A stretch of 64,000 nt of DNA from Promethearchaeota archaeon (GTDB lineage Archaea; Asgardarchaeota; Lokiarchaeia; Sigyniarchaeales; SOKP01): positions 1 through 64,000 of the forward strand of contig JAEOUA010000002.1 in the NCBI GenBank assembly GCA_016839555.1, read 5' to 3'. Positions 50,722 through 60,610 of the stretch are shown here, one piece after another. The translations under genes were made by a program, and so were the position numbers. The stretch's first letter is position 1. Every line of letters starts with the position of its first letter. Below the pieces are notes generated by a model. It saw nothing but the letters and a program-made list of their open reading frames with translations, made no database searches and had not been told where the DNA came from.

Positions 50722-52671
50722 ATGGAAAAATTTAAGCTGAATGTGGACTTTATCAACAAGTTTAGGAATAAACAACCAGATTGGGGGCCTTTAGGTTATT
50801 TCACTTATAAAAGAACTTATGCTCGATATTTAGAAGAAAAAGACAGAAAAGAAGAATTTTGGGAAACCGTCCAAAGAGTAGTAGAAGGGTGTTTTTCAAT
50901 ACAAAAAACCCATTGTCGGAATTTGAAACTTCCATGGGATGACCAAAAGGCGCGAGATTCTGCTGAGCGTATGTATGAAAAAATTTGGAATTTTAAGATG
51001 ACTCCTCCTGGAAGAGGCTTATGGATTATGGGAACGAAATTTATTGCTGAACATGGCTCAATGGCATTAAATAATTGCGGATTTGTGTCCACCAAGGATA
51101 TAGATATTAAATATACGAAATCCTTCGAGTTTCTTATGTATGCTTTGATGGTAGGGGTGGGTGTAGGATTTGATACTAAAGGAGCTGGAAAAATTACCAT
51201 TAAAAAGCCAACAGAGGGTCATTTTGAATTCATCATCCCCGATAGTAGAGAAGGATGGGTAGAAGCCTTAAAACTTTTACTAGAAGCTTATTTTCTCGGG
51301 AAACAGGTTCCAATATACGATTATTCAGAAATTAGGCCCAAGGGAGAACCTCTGGAAAGTTTTGGAGGTACTGCTTCTGGACCTGAACCATTAAAAAGAA
51401 TACTTTCTCAAATCGAAAAAATACTTACTACTAGAATTGGAAAACCCTTAAGTCCTCTAAATATCTTAGATATTATGAATTTAATTGGAACATGTGTTAT
51501 TGCTGGTGGTATAAGAAGAAGTGCGGAAATAGGTTTAGGAGAACAAAATGATAAAGAGTTTATTACCGCAAAACAAGATAAAGAAAAATTAAATTCACAT
51601 CGTTGGGTGAGTAATAACAGCATTATTGCAGAAATTGGCATGAATTATGATTTTATAGTAGAACAATTAATCAAAAATGGGGAACCTGGATTATTTTGGC
51701 TCGAAAACGCTAGAAAATACTCTCGAATGATAGATCCACCGAATTATAAAGACAAGAGTGTTTTAGGAATGAATCCATGTGGAGAAATCTCTTTAGAATC
51801 CTTTGAGCTGTGTAACTTAGTAGAAACTTATCCCTCAAGGCATGAAAATTGGGATGAATTTAAGGAAACTCTGAAATATGCGTATATGTATGCCAAGACA
51901 GTAACTCTCTTAAATACAAATAATGAAATGACAAATGCTGTAATGTTAAAAAATAGAAGATTAGGAATTTCTCAAACAGGCATAATTGAAGCATTCAACA
52001 GACATGGAAAAGCTACAATAATGGAATGGTGTCAAAAAGGATATGATTATCTAAAACAATTAGATGAGAAATATTCTCACTGGTTATGCATTCCGAAATC
52101 TATTAAATTAACCACGGTAAAGCCGAGTGGAACCGTTAGTTTATTACCAGGAGTGTCTCAAGGGATCCATTTTCCCCATTCAAAATATTATTTAAGAAGA
52201 ATACGTATTCAAGAAAACTCGGAATTAGTCGATATAGTCAAAGTTGCAGGATATAAAGTATTGAAAGATGAATATTCTGAAAATGTATTGCTAATTGAAT
52301 TTCCGATTAAAAAGGAACATTATAAAAGAGGGAAAAAGGATGTATCAATGTGGGAGCAAGCAGAAAATGCAGCATTTTATCAGAAATACTGGTCAGATAA
52401 TCAAGTATCAGTAACAATAACCTTTAAAGAAGAGGAAAAAAAAGATATTAAGTACTTACTTAAGGCATATCAAGATAAATTGAAAAGTGTTTCTTTTCTT
52501 CCTTTACAAGAGCATGGATACAAACAAGCACCCTATCAAGAAATAACAAAAGACGAATATAAAGAATTATCCGAAGGATTAAAACCTCTATATTTAGATA
52601 AAGTTAAAGAAAAAGCAAGAGGAGAGATCTTCTGTGATTCAGAAGAATGTGAAATTCATATTAATAAATAA
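50722..52671 (+). CDS. Adenosylcobalamin-dependent (class II) ribonucleoside-triphosphate reductase
   Basis: LNNCGF, NPCGEISLESFELCNLVE, KPSGTVSLLPG, C-terminal Cys pair CDSEEC; monomeric RTPR-like. ATG 50722 preferred over the track TTG 50710. Confidence 0.9.
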   Translation: MEKFKLNVDFINKFRNKQPDWGPLGYFTYKRTYARYLEEKDRKEEFWETVQRVVEGCFSIQKTHCRNLKLPWDDQKARDSAERMYEKIWNFKMTPPGRGLWIMGTKFIAEHGSMALNNCGFVSTKDIDIKYTKSFEFLMYALMVGVGVGFDTKGAGKITIKKPTEGHFEFIIPDSREGWVEALKLLLEAYFLGKQVPIYDYSEIRPKGEPLESFGGTASGPEPLKRILSQIEKILTTRIGKPLSPLNILDIMNLIGTCVIAGGIRRSAEIGLGEQNDKEFITAKQDKEKLNSHRWVSNNSIIAEIGMNYDFIVEQLIKNGEPGLFWLENARKYSRMIDPPNYKDKSVLGMNPCGEISLESFELCNLVETYPSRHENWDEFKETLKYAYMYAKTVTLLNTNNEMTNAVMLKNRRLGISQTGIIEAFNRHGKATIMEWCQKGYDYLKQLDEKYSHWLCIPKSIKLTTVKPSGTVSLLPGVSQGIHFPHSKYYLRRIRIQENSELVDIVKVAGYKVLKDEYSENVLLIEFPIKKEHYKRGKKDVSMWEQAENAAFYQKYWSDNQVSVTITFKEEEKKDIKYLLKAYQDKLKSVSFLPLQEHGYKQAPYQEITKDEYKELSEGLKPLYLDKVKEKARGEIFCDSEECEIHINK

Positions 52672-52738
52672 TTTTTAACTATTTTTTCTTGCCTATATAA
52701 AAAAAAAGTTTTCAATGTAGGAATTCAATTATATATAA

Positions 52739-53149
52739 TTATTTATTTTTTAATTTCATAAAATCGTTCGCTTTTCTGATTACACTCTTCATTTGATTGA
52801 AATGTGCTTTTTCAATAGCCTGATTGAATGGTAACCATTTAAAATCTTCATGCTTAGAGCTTAATTCGACTTCTTTTTCTTCGGACTGTACCAACATATA
52901 AGTTACGAATTTATGAATACTCTCACTTTGCAAGTTATAGTGATAATCAATGTGTTCTTCAAAATCTTTTATTATTTTTGCCTTCTCTATTCCTATATCT
53001 TCCTTTAATAGTCTTTTTATAATTTTTTCTTTAGATTCTTCTTGTTCAATATCAACTTTCACTAATCCCCAATACCCTAATTTAAATTTTAATAATAAAA
53101 ATTTGTCTTCATAAATTACTACAGCACCAATAGAATTCTCATTTCTCAT
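52739..53149 (-). CDS. NUDIX-fold protein with degenerate Nudix box
   Basis: NUDIX-like fold with DIEQEESKEKIIKRLLKEDIGIE; first Gly and the REUxEE Glu not conserved. Confidence 0.7.
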   Translation of the reverse strand: MRNENSIGAVVIYEDKFLLLKFKLGYWGLVKVDIEQEESKEKIIKRLLKEDIGIEKAKIIKDFEEHIDYHYNLQSESIHKFVTYMLVQSEEKEVELSSKHEDFKWLPFNQAIEKAHFNQMKSVIRKANDFMKLKNK

Positions 53150-53540
53150 ATTTTCTTCCAGATATTAATTTTATTAAAGATATATGCTATATTTTTTTAA
53201 GAATAAAAAGAATTAAAACTTAACACGACTAAAACTTCTACTTAAACTTAAAAAAATCAAATTCCTTTTTATATAATAGATAAGAATTACTTTATTTAAA
53301 CCTATAATGTGTTACAAACCTAGGAAATGGAATTATATATAATATTTTTTTGATTCTTATATTTGTCAAAATATACTAAAGATTCGAGAACAAATACTAG
53401 AGTAAATAAAATTAAAATAATATTACTATTTTTTTTTCAATCATTATTAGTTATTAATGATTTAAATATCTTTTTTGAAGTTTAATTAAAAATGAATTTC
53501 GAAATGATTATTCAGTCACTTCTAAAATATTTTCATCTTT

Positions 53541-53690
53541 CATTTTTAAAAATCCAACATCTCCAACATAATAAATACTATTGAATCAAAAAATTAAATA
53601 ATAGTGTTCTATGAAAAGATTTTAAAAAAATCTTAAAGAATAAAATGGCAATTATAACAGGAAGGGCTCAAAGAATTCAATTAGATCTTC
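53541..53690 (+). pseudogene. Decayed duplicate of the promoter/5' end of the SDR gene at 55192
   Basis: aaatccaacatctccaacataataaatactattgaat...atcttaaagaataaaatggcaattataacaggaagggctcaaagaatt is collinear with 55103-55242 (aaacccaacatctccagcacaataaatattattgaat...atgttaaaggataaagtggcagttataactggaggtgcccaaggaatt); start ATG is ATC here. Confidence 0.75.
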
Positions 53691-53747
53691 AAGATCTTCA
53701 TCAATTTTCCCTCTAAAAAATGTATATATAATAGAGTTAATGTTTTT

Positions 53748-53900
53748 TTATGAATGCAATCGATTAAGGGCATTCTTAACTTTTTCTAGAGTAGGGATGG
53801 GACTATTTGGGGAATTTACATCTTCAAATGCAATGCGTAAACATTCTTTATGAGCAATTTTAGCAATTTCTGCCAATATTTCTATTATTCTTTGCAAAAC
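53748..53900 (-). pseudogene. Short unidentified coding remnant
   Basis: Minus-strand RVLQRIIEILAEIAKIAHKECLRIAFEDVNSPNSPIPTLEKVKNALNRLHS*, protein-like but short. Confidence 0.3.
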
Positions 53901-54174
53901 TCTACATTAAGAAATATTTCTTGATTCAAATGAGGACACAATATTCAATATATTGCATTCCAGATTATAAAAATAATTCATTATTTTTTTCAGAGTTAGG
54001 ATAATTTCTGTTTTGAATTTTGCATCCGAATTTCTCGACATTTAGATATTTTTAGATTTTAAATTTAGGAAAAAATATATATACCAATATTATGATAAAT
54101 CAAATGATTAATAATCTTTAAATATAAATTCTAAAAGTATAAAAAGAAAGAGAATTAATGCAAGTGAATAAAAA

Positions 54175-54906
54175 ATGGTAAAGACAGCAATCGTTATAAA
54201 TGCTACTATCAGTATATTCTTAATTGTGACATTTATATTTATTGGACTGATAATGTTCTATAAATATATTAAATTCAAGAATAAAGCCCTCCTTTATATG
54301 GGATTGACTTGGATAGGATTAAGTCAATCGTGGTTAGGTTCAGCAATTACTGTTTTTTTGGTCGTTCTCAATCCAGCCAGTAATGGATTAAGCCCTGAAG
54401 CGTATATTATTCTTAGCACATGCCTTATCCCATTGACTACCCCATTATATGTTTTTGCAATGACTGATATGGTAATGAAAAAATATAAGACTATTCTACG
54501 AGTTATTACAATTGTATATAGCGCTTTTTACGAAATCTTGATGTTTACGTTAATTTTCACAGCTAATATTCATTTAATGATCATTAAAACTAGTCCTGCT
54601 GAGATTCAAATTACGCTTTTGACTATAATACTTCTCCTGTATTTTATGATAATTTTTCTTGTTTTAGGTTTTGTTTTCTGCTATCAATCTTTAAAAGTCG
54701 ATGATCAAGAAATTAGGTTAAAAGGAAAGATTTTGCTCTTTTCATATATATTATTTCTTGTTGGAAACTTACTTGAGCAAATACAAATTATTGCTTTACA
54801 AAGAATTCTACTGATTATAAGTGCTATTGGATTTTACATCGGATATAATCTTCCAAGTTGGATAAAAAGGCTATTTTTAAAAAATAAAATGGAACAATCA
54901 ATTTAA
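54175..54906 (+). CDS. 7TM integral membrane protein
   Basis: 243-aa ORF with about seven hydrophobic segments. Confidence 0.65.
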   Translation: MVKTAIVINATISIFLIVTFIFIGLIMFYKYIKFKNKALLYMGLTWIGLSQSWLGSAITVFLVVLNPASNGLSPEAYIILSTCLIPLTTPLYVFAMTDMVMKKYKTILRVITIVYSAFYEILMFTLIFTANIHLMIIKTSPAEIQITLLTIILLLYFMIIFLVLGFVFCYQSLKVDDQEIRLKGKILLFSYILFLVGNLLEQIQIIALQRILLIISAIGFYIGYNLPSWIKRLFLKNKMEQSI

Positions 54907-55191
54907 TGGAGTCCATAAATTTTTTTATATTTTTTATATTTTTAATTTTTTTCAAAATATTTTTAAATTTATTCATAAATAATCAAGGAACTTAGAAAGA
55001 GAGCAGTTTTAGCATTTTGGGTTTATTTTCTTATATATTAGAGGAACTTTTTAGATATTAAAGTTTTAAACCTACTTCCTTAATTTTAATAATTTTTATT
55101 TTAATTTTTAAAAACCCAACATCTCCAGCACAATAAATATTATTGAATTAAACTATAAAATAAATATATTCTCTAAAAACGGTTTAAAAAA

Positions 55192-55965
55192 ATGTTAAAG
55201 GATAAAGTGGCAGTTATAACTGGAGGTGCCCAAGGAATTGGGAAAGCAATTGCTATTAGATTTGCTCAAGAAGGAGCAAAAATAGCTATTATTGATTTAA
55301 AAGATTCAGCTAAGACTGAAAATGAAATCAGAAATATTGGGGGCGAAATGATTTCTTTCATTGCTGATGTTGCTGATGAAATATCTGTAAAAAACGCTTT
55401 TAATGCTATTATAGAAAAATGGGAAAAAATAGATATCCTCGTTAATAATGCAGGAATCTACCCACTAGAAAATTTTATCGATATATCAATAGAAAAATTT
55501 AAAAGAGTGTTCGATACAAATGTTATAGGAACCTTCATCTGCTCGCAATACGTTGCAAATATATTTATCTCAAAATCAATAAAGGGAACTATTCTAAATA
55601 TCGCGTCAGCAGGAGGAATTAGACCAGATAAATATCATAGTCATTATGGTGCGTCGAAAGCTGCAATAATTTCCTTAACAAAAGCAATGGCAAAGGAACT
55701 AATTAATAATAAGATTCGAGTAAATGCCATAGCTCCTGGAGCTATCAATACTGAAGGATCAAAAAATCCAGGGCTTTTTGAAAATTCGGGAAAATTACCG
55801 GATAAATTTATGGAGGAACAAATGAAAAAATTTTCTCCTCTAACAAAATCAGGAATGGGAGAACCAATAGATGTTGCTGAAATGGCACTGTATCTCGTTT
55901 CAGATAAAGCTAAGTATATTACTGGGGCAATTATTCAAGTGGACGGTGGCCGTCTTTTATTTTAA
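55192..55965 (+). CDS. Short-chain dehydrogenase/reductase (3-oxoacyl-ACP reductase-like)
   Basis: VITGGAQGIGKAIA, NNAGIYP, S...YGASKAAI, C-terminal ITGAIIQVDGG. Confidence 0.95.
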   Translation: MLKDKVAVITGGAQGIGKAIAIRFAQEGAKIAIIDLKDSAKTENEIRNIGGEMISFIADVADEISVKNAFNAIIEKWEKIDILVNNAGIYPLENFIDISIEKFKRVFDTNVIGTFICSQYVANIFISKSIKGTILNIASAGGIRPDKYHSHYGASKAAIISLTKAMAKELINNKIRVNAIAPGAINTEGSKNPGLFENSGKLPDKFMEEQMKKFSPLTKSGMGEPIDVAEMALYLVSDKAKYITGAIIQVDGGRLLF

Positions 55966-56207
55966 TTAAAATAATAATTTTTTTTTTAATTTCTAAATTT
56001 CATTATTTTTAAGGGAATCCCTAGAAATTTCAATGAAAGTATTAAAATGTCTATAGTGTTTATATTTATATTTTTTTAGATATAATTCAACCAAATTATT
56101 TTATTATAAATGCTATTGTTAATTAAAACAACTTGAAATAACAAGTAAAATCAATATTAAAATTATAATATTTACCTAATTATTAAATTTAAAGTATTTT
56201 TATAAAA

Positions 56208-58112
56208 ATGGGAAAAAATATCATCATATTTCAACCAGAAGGGAAACGTGTTGAAATAGAAAAAGAAGACTCAATTTTGAGTGCTGCATTAAAAGTTGGT
56301 GTTGATTTAGTCTCAATTTGTAATGGAAAGGGAACATGTGGTAAATGTAAGGTCATTATAGATAATATGGATTCTGTAACTTCTTTAACAGAAAAAGAAT
56401 CTGAAATGTTATCCAATGATGAGAGAAAAAATAATATACGTTTAGCATGTTTGACAAAAGTTAAAGGAGATTTAACAGTAAAGGTTCCTGAATTTAGTAG
56501 AACAGGTAAACAACGTCTTCAGATCGAGGGGATAGAGACCCCTATAAATTTAAATCCCTTGATTAGAAAGTATTATTTAGAATTAGAGGAACCTACCTTA
56601 GATGATCCTAGATCAGATGTTGATAGAATTATGGATTATTTATATGAGAATTTTAATCTATCGAATTTAAATATGGATTATTATTTATTAAAAAACCTCG
56701 CTAAAATCTTGAGAGAAGCAGAGTGGAAATTTACTGTGGCAATCTGGCAAAATACTATAATAAATATTGATATTAATGATACGACAGACCGTGTATTTGG
56801 ATATGCTGTAGATATAGGAACAACAAAACTAGCTGGTTATTTAATTGACTTATTGACTGGTAAAGTTGTTGCAGCTGGTTCTTTAATGAATCCTCAAATT
56901 CCTTATGGAGAAGATGTTGTTTCCAGATTAAACTATCCTGATCAAAAGAAACTACAAGATGCAGTTATAGAAGGAATAAACCAGATACTTAATGATTTAA
57001 AGGAAAAAACAGCTGTAAAGTCTGAGGAAATCTATGAAATGACAGCTGTCGGAAACACTATTATGCATCATTTATTTTTAGGAATTTTTCCTTTATATGT
57101 TGGAAGATCTCCATACCCTCCTGTTGTTCGTGAAACGCAAATTGTTAATGCAAGAAATTTAGGCGTAAAAATTCATCCAAACGGAAGAATTGTATTTTTG
57201 CCTACAATTGCAGGATTTGTAGGAGCAGATACCGTTGGAGTTGTCCTCTCTACAGAACTTTATAAAAGCGAAGATATTTGCCTAGCTATTGATATAGGGA
57301 CTAACACAGAAGTTGTGCTAGGAAATAAAGATAAGATGTTAGCTGCTTCATGCGCTTCAGGTCCAGCGTTTGAAGGGGCACATATTAAATTTGGAATGAG
57401 AGCAGCTAGTGGATCCATAGAGAATATCAAGATTGATCCAGAGACACTTGATGTTGAATATAAAACTATAGATAATGAGCCTCCAATTGGAATATGTGGT
57501 TCGGGTATGATTGATTTAGTAGCAGAAATGTTAAAAACAGGAATTATTGATGTGGGAGGAATAATTAATCGAAGTCTTAATAGTCCAAGAGTGCGTAGGA
57601 ATGAAGAATCAATAATAGAATTTGTCGTTGTCTTCTCAGATAAGACAGGAATTAAAAAAGATATTACATTTTCTCAGCAAGATGTAAGTCAAATTATTTT
57701 AGCTAAAGCTGCAATGCACACAGGCATAAAGCTCTTATTAAAGAATTATAACATAAAAAAAGAAGATATTCATAAAGTCTATTTAGCAGGTGCTTTTGGT
57801 TCTCATATCAATAAAGAAAGTGCAAGAATGATAGGAATTTTTCCAGAAATAGATTTAGAAAAAGTAATTATTGTTGGAAATGCTGCTGGAACAGGAGCAA
57901 GAATGTGCCTTGTTTCAGAAGAAGCTAAAAAATTAGTTGAGAAGCTTTCCAAAAAAATAAGATATTTAGAACTTGGTAATGACCCTGATTTTCAGAAAAC
58001 ATTCATGAATTCAAATATCATTCCATATGCTGATCTGGATGAATTTCCTGAAATATCCAAGACATTAAAAAAATATGGAAATTATCCTGAACAATCTCCC
58101 CCCAAATTTTAA
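56208..58112 (+). CDS. Corrinoid protein reductive activator (RACE/RamA-like; 2Fe-2S + ASKHA domain)
   Basis: N-terminal CNGKGTCGKCKV 2Fe-2S; AVDIGTTKLAGYLIDL, AIDIGTNTEVVLG, ASGPAFEGAHIKFGMRA, YLAGAFGSHIN. Confidence 0.92.
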   Translation: MGKNIIIFQPEGKRVEIEKEDSILSAALKVGVDLVSICNGKGTCGKCKVIIDNMDSVTSLTEKESEMLSNDERKNNIRLACLTKVKGDLTVKVPEFSRTGKQRLQIEGIETPINLNPLIRKYYLELEEPTLDDPRSDVDRIMDYLYENFNLSNLNMDYYLLKNLAKILREAEWKFTVAIWQNTIINIDINDTTDRVFGYAVDIGTTKLAGYLIDLLTGKVVAAGSLMNPQIPYGEDVVSRLNYPDQKKLQDAVIEGINQILNDLKEKTAVKSEEIYEMTAVGNTIMHHLFLGIFPLYVGRSPYPPVVRETQIVNARNLGVKIHPNGRIVFLPTIAGFVGADTVGVVLSTELYKSEDICLAIDIGTNTEVVLGNKDKMLAASCASGPAFEGAHIKFGMRAASGSIENIKIDPETLDVEYKTIDNEPPIGICGSGMIDLVAEMLKTGIIDVGGIINRSLNSPRVRRNEESIIEFVVVFSDKTGIKKDITFSQQDVSQIILAKAAMHTGIKLLLKNYNIKKEDIHKVYLAGAFGSHINKESARMIGIFPEIDLEKVIIVGNAAGTGARMCLVSEEAKKLVEKLSKKIRYLELGNDPDFQKTFMNSNIIPYADLDEFPEISKTLKKYGNYPEQSPPKF

Positions 58113-58148
58113 TATTATAATGCAATAAATTGATTAATTCTTAGAAAA

Positions 58149-59882
58149 ATGAATAAAAGAGAAGGAAAGAGAATCCTCAAGAATTTTAATCCCAAAATAT
58201 TCAATGATGCAGTCATTTCATTGGGAACAGAAGATATACAAGTAGTGAATTTTGATATTACTCGAGCAATCGCAAAAGTTATTAAATCAATGTTTGGTCC
58301 TAAGGGATTAAATAAGATGATCATTCCCGTGTCAAATGAGACTGTTTTTACCCAAAAGGGAGATAAAGTTGTAAAAAGTTTTAAAAGCAGGGTTCCCATA
58401 ACTATGATGCTAATAGATTTAGTAAAAACACAACAGAAGAATTGTGGGGATGGAACAAAAACAGCGTTATTACTTACGGCATTTCTACTAGAAAAAACTA
58501 GAGAAATGTTGGGACTTGGACTACATCCTCAGATAATTAATAAAGGTTTTTCGATTGCTATGAATAAAGCTCTTGAAATCTTAGAAGATAATGTTATTCA
58601 ATTTGATTTCCATAATGAAAGACAATTAATTGATATAATGAAAAGCGTTATGAATCATAAATTTGTTTATCAGAATAGAGATCAACATATAAAGTTAATT
58701 AAAGAAACACTTAAGAACAATTATGATCTTTTTTTTAAGTCTCAAGATTATGATCATTCTGATATTCTTTGTAGAAAAGTAAAAGGAAAATCTATTAATG
58801 ATTCTGAAGTTATAAATGGGATTATAATATATAAAGATAAGGCAAATTCATATTTACCCGATAAAATTGAAGACGCGGGAATACTATTAATTCAAAAATC
58901 TATAGATTATTTTACTAAGGAAAATAAAGAAGCTATTTCAAAAGAAGTCAGGATTAAGAGTAGAGAGAAGCTACAAGAGTTTTCCCAATTTAGAAAGAAT
59001 TTCTATAATAATTTAGTAAAAAAATTAAAACAAAAAGGGGTTAATGTTATCTTATGCCAGAAAAAAATCAATCCTTATTTTGTGGATTATTGTGCTAGTA
59101 AAGGAATAGTTGCTTTAGAATTAGTGGGAAAGAAAAAATTAAATAAATTATGCAAATTATTGGATGTTAATCTCTACTCAAGTTTGAATGATTTATCTAA
59201 TATAAAATTAGGTAAAGCTGATTCTGTCGAATTTAAAAAGATATCGGGAGATGAAATGTTTATTATAAATGTTGAAGAGTCAAAAATTCTTACATTCTTA
59301 ATAAGAGGTGGAAATCAACCCTTAATGGATGAATTAGAAGAGATATTATATGGTTCTTTAAGGGTTGCAATTCAAACAGTAAAAGATAAAAAAATATTGC
59401 CAGGAGGCGGAGCATTAGAATGCGAAATAGCGCAAAAACTTAAAAAATATGCTCAGAATTATTCTAATAAATATCAAATAGTAATTAAAGAGTATGCCAA
59501 AGCTTTTGAAAGCCTTCCAGGTCATATAATTAAGAATTCTGCAGCTGAGCCTCTTGATTTAATACCTCGATTACGAGCAGAACACAATAAAGGTCAATGT
59601 TATATGGGATTTAATTCTTTGACCAATGAAATAGTAGATGTTGTAAGAGAGGGGATTTATGATGGATACTATACAAAAAAACATATTATAAAAATAGCTA
59701 GTGAACTTGCGCGACAAATAGTACGTATTGATGGCTTAGTAATGGTATACGACCGAAAATTATATGAACAAGTTAAAAAAGAAGGAAGAGAGATAAAAAG
59801 CCAAAAGCATCAAGAGAAAGTCAGAAAATATCTTAATAAAAAAGATCAGGACTTATTTTCTGAGATTTATAATGCTAAATAA
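58149..59882 (+). CDS. Divergent group II chaperonin (thermosome/TCP-1 family) paralogue, probably ATPase-deficient
   Basis: FGPKGLNKMI, GDGTKTALLLTAFLL, LPGGGALECEIAQKL; NDGATIL replaced by QKGDKVV and HDAL by YGSL. Confidence 0.88.
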   Translation: MNKREGKRILKNFNPKIFNDAVISLGTEDIQVVNFDITRAIAKVIKSMFGPKGLNKMIIPVSNETVFTQKGDKVVKSFKSRVPITMMLIDLVKTQQKNCGDGTKTALLLTAFLLEKTREMLGLGLHPQIINKGFSIAMNKALEILEDNVIQFDFHNERQLIDIMKSVMNHKFVYQNRDQHIKLIKETLKNNYDLFFKSQDYDHSDILCRKVKGKSINDSEVINGIIIYKDKANSYLPDKIEDAGILLIQKSIDYFTKENKEAISKEVRIKSREKLQEFSQFRKNFYNNLVKKLKQKGVNVILCQKKINPYFVDYCASKGIVALELVGKKKLNKLCKLLDVNLYSSLNDLSNIKLGKADSVEFKKISGDEMFIINVEESKILTFLIRGGNQPLMDELEEILYGSLRVAIQTVKDKKILPGGGALECEIAQKLKKYAQNYSNKYQIVIKEYAKAFESLPGHIIKNSAAEPLDLIPRLRAEHNKGQCYMGFNSLTNEIVDVVREGIYDGYYTKKHIIKIASELARQIVRIDGLVMVYDRKLYEQVKKEGREIKSQKHQEKVRKYLNKKDQDLFSEIYNAK

Positions 59883-60068
59883 TTCTTTGTTAATTTTCAG
59901 TTTTTAATCAAACACTAAGAAATTATTGAACAAAATTCTTCAAAAAATAATTTTTTCTCAATAGCTGCAGTTGGATTATTGCTTGAAATAGCAAGTAAAA
60001 AATATATATTCCAAAGATTTTTAATTCTACATAAATATTAACTAAAGCATAATAAATGGTGATAAAAT

Positions 60069-60488
60069 ATGAATGTAAGTCCAAATGAGAACTTAGAAGG
60101 ATTTGCTGCTCTTATGCATAATCAATTCGTACGACCTCTTAAGGACAGTAAAAAATTCAAAGAAAAATACAAAAAAACCAATGTAAAATTATTTTTTAAT
60201 ATAATTGATGCTACTCACTCTGCAATATTAATCCTTGAAAATGGAACAATTAATATTAAAGGGATTCTTCGAGAAAATGAAGATGAAATTGAGAAAGCGA
60301 AAAAGGAATGTGATGCTAAAATCGAAACTGACATGAAAACTTTTATAAAAATAGATGATATGTCGACTCTTCGGACCCTTAAGAAGATTATATCAGGAAA
60401 ATTGAAGATAAAGGGAGGAAAGCAATTAAAATTACTTCAAGAGTTACGTGTGCTTGCAGAAGAGGAAGATGCTCAAGATTTTTTTTAA
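60069..60488 (+). CDS. SCP2 sterol-carrier-like domain protein
   Basis: AILILENGTINIKG...CDAKIETDMKTFIKIDDMSTLRTLKKIISGKLKIKGGKQLKLLQEL. Confidence 0.7.
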   Translation: MNVSPNENLEGFAALMHNQFVRPLKDSKKFKEKYKKTNVKLFFNIIDATHSAILILENGTINIKGILRENEDEIEKAKKECDAKIETDMKTFIKIDDMSTLRTLKKIISGKLKIKGGKQLKLLQELRVLAEEEDAQDFF

Positions 60489-60610
60489 TAGGAAATTTAA
60501 ATAATTAAAAAAATCCTTTTTATTTTTACTAAAAGTTGAATGAGTTTTTATTACTAAAAATATAATTAAAATGTTATTATAAAATCAAGAAAGACTTTTC
60601 AAGCGGGAAA

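Noticed and set aside
53150-54170. Possible CRISPR or ncRNA in the long AT-rich spacer
   Set aside because: No regularly spaced repeats or GC-rich structured segment seen; the recognisable content is a decayed SDR 5' duplicate and a short coding remnant.
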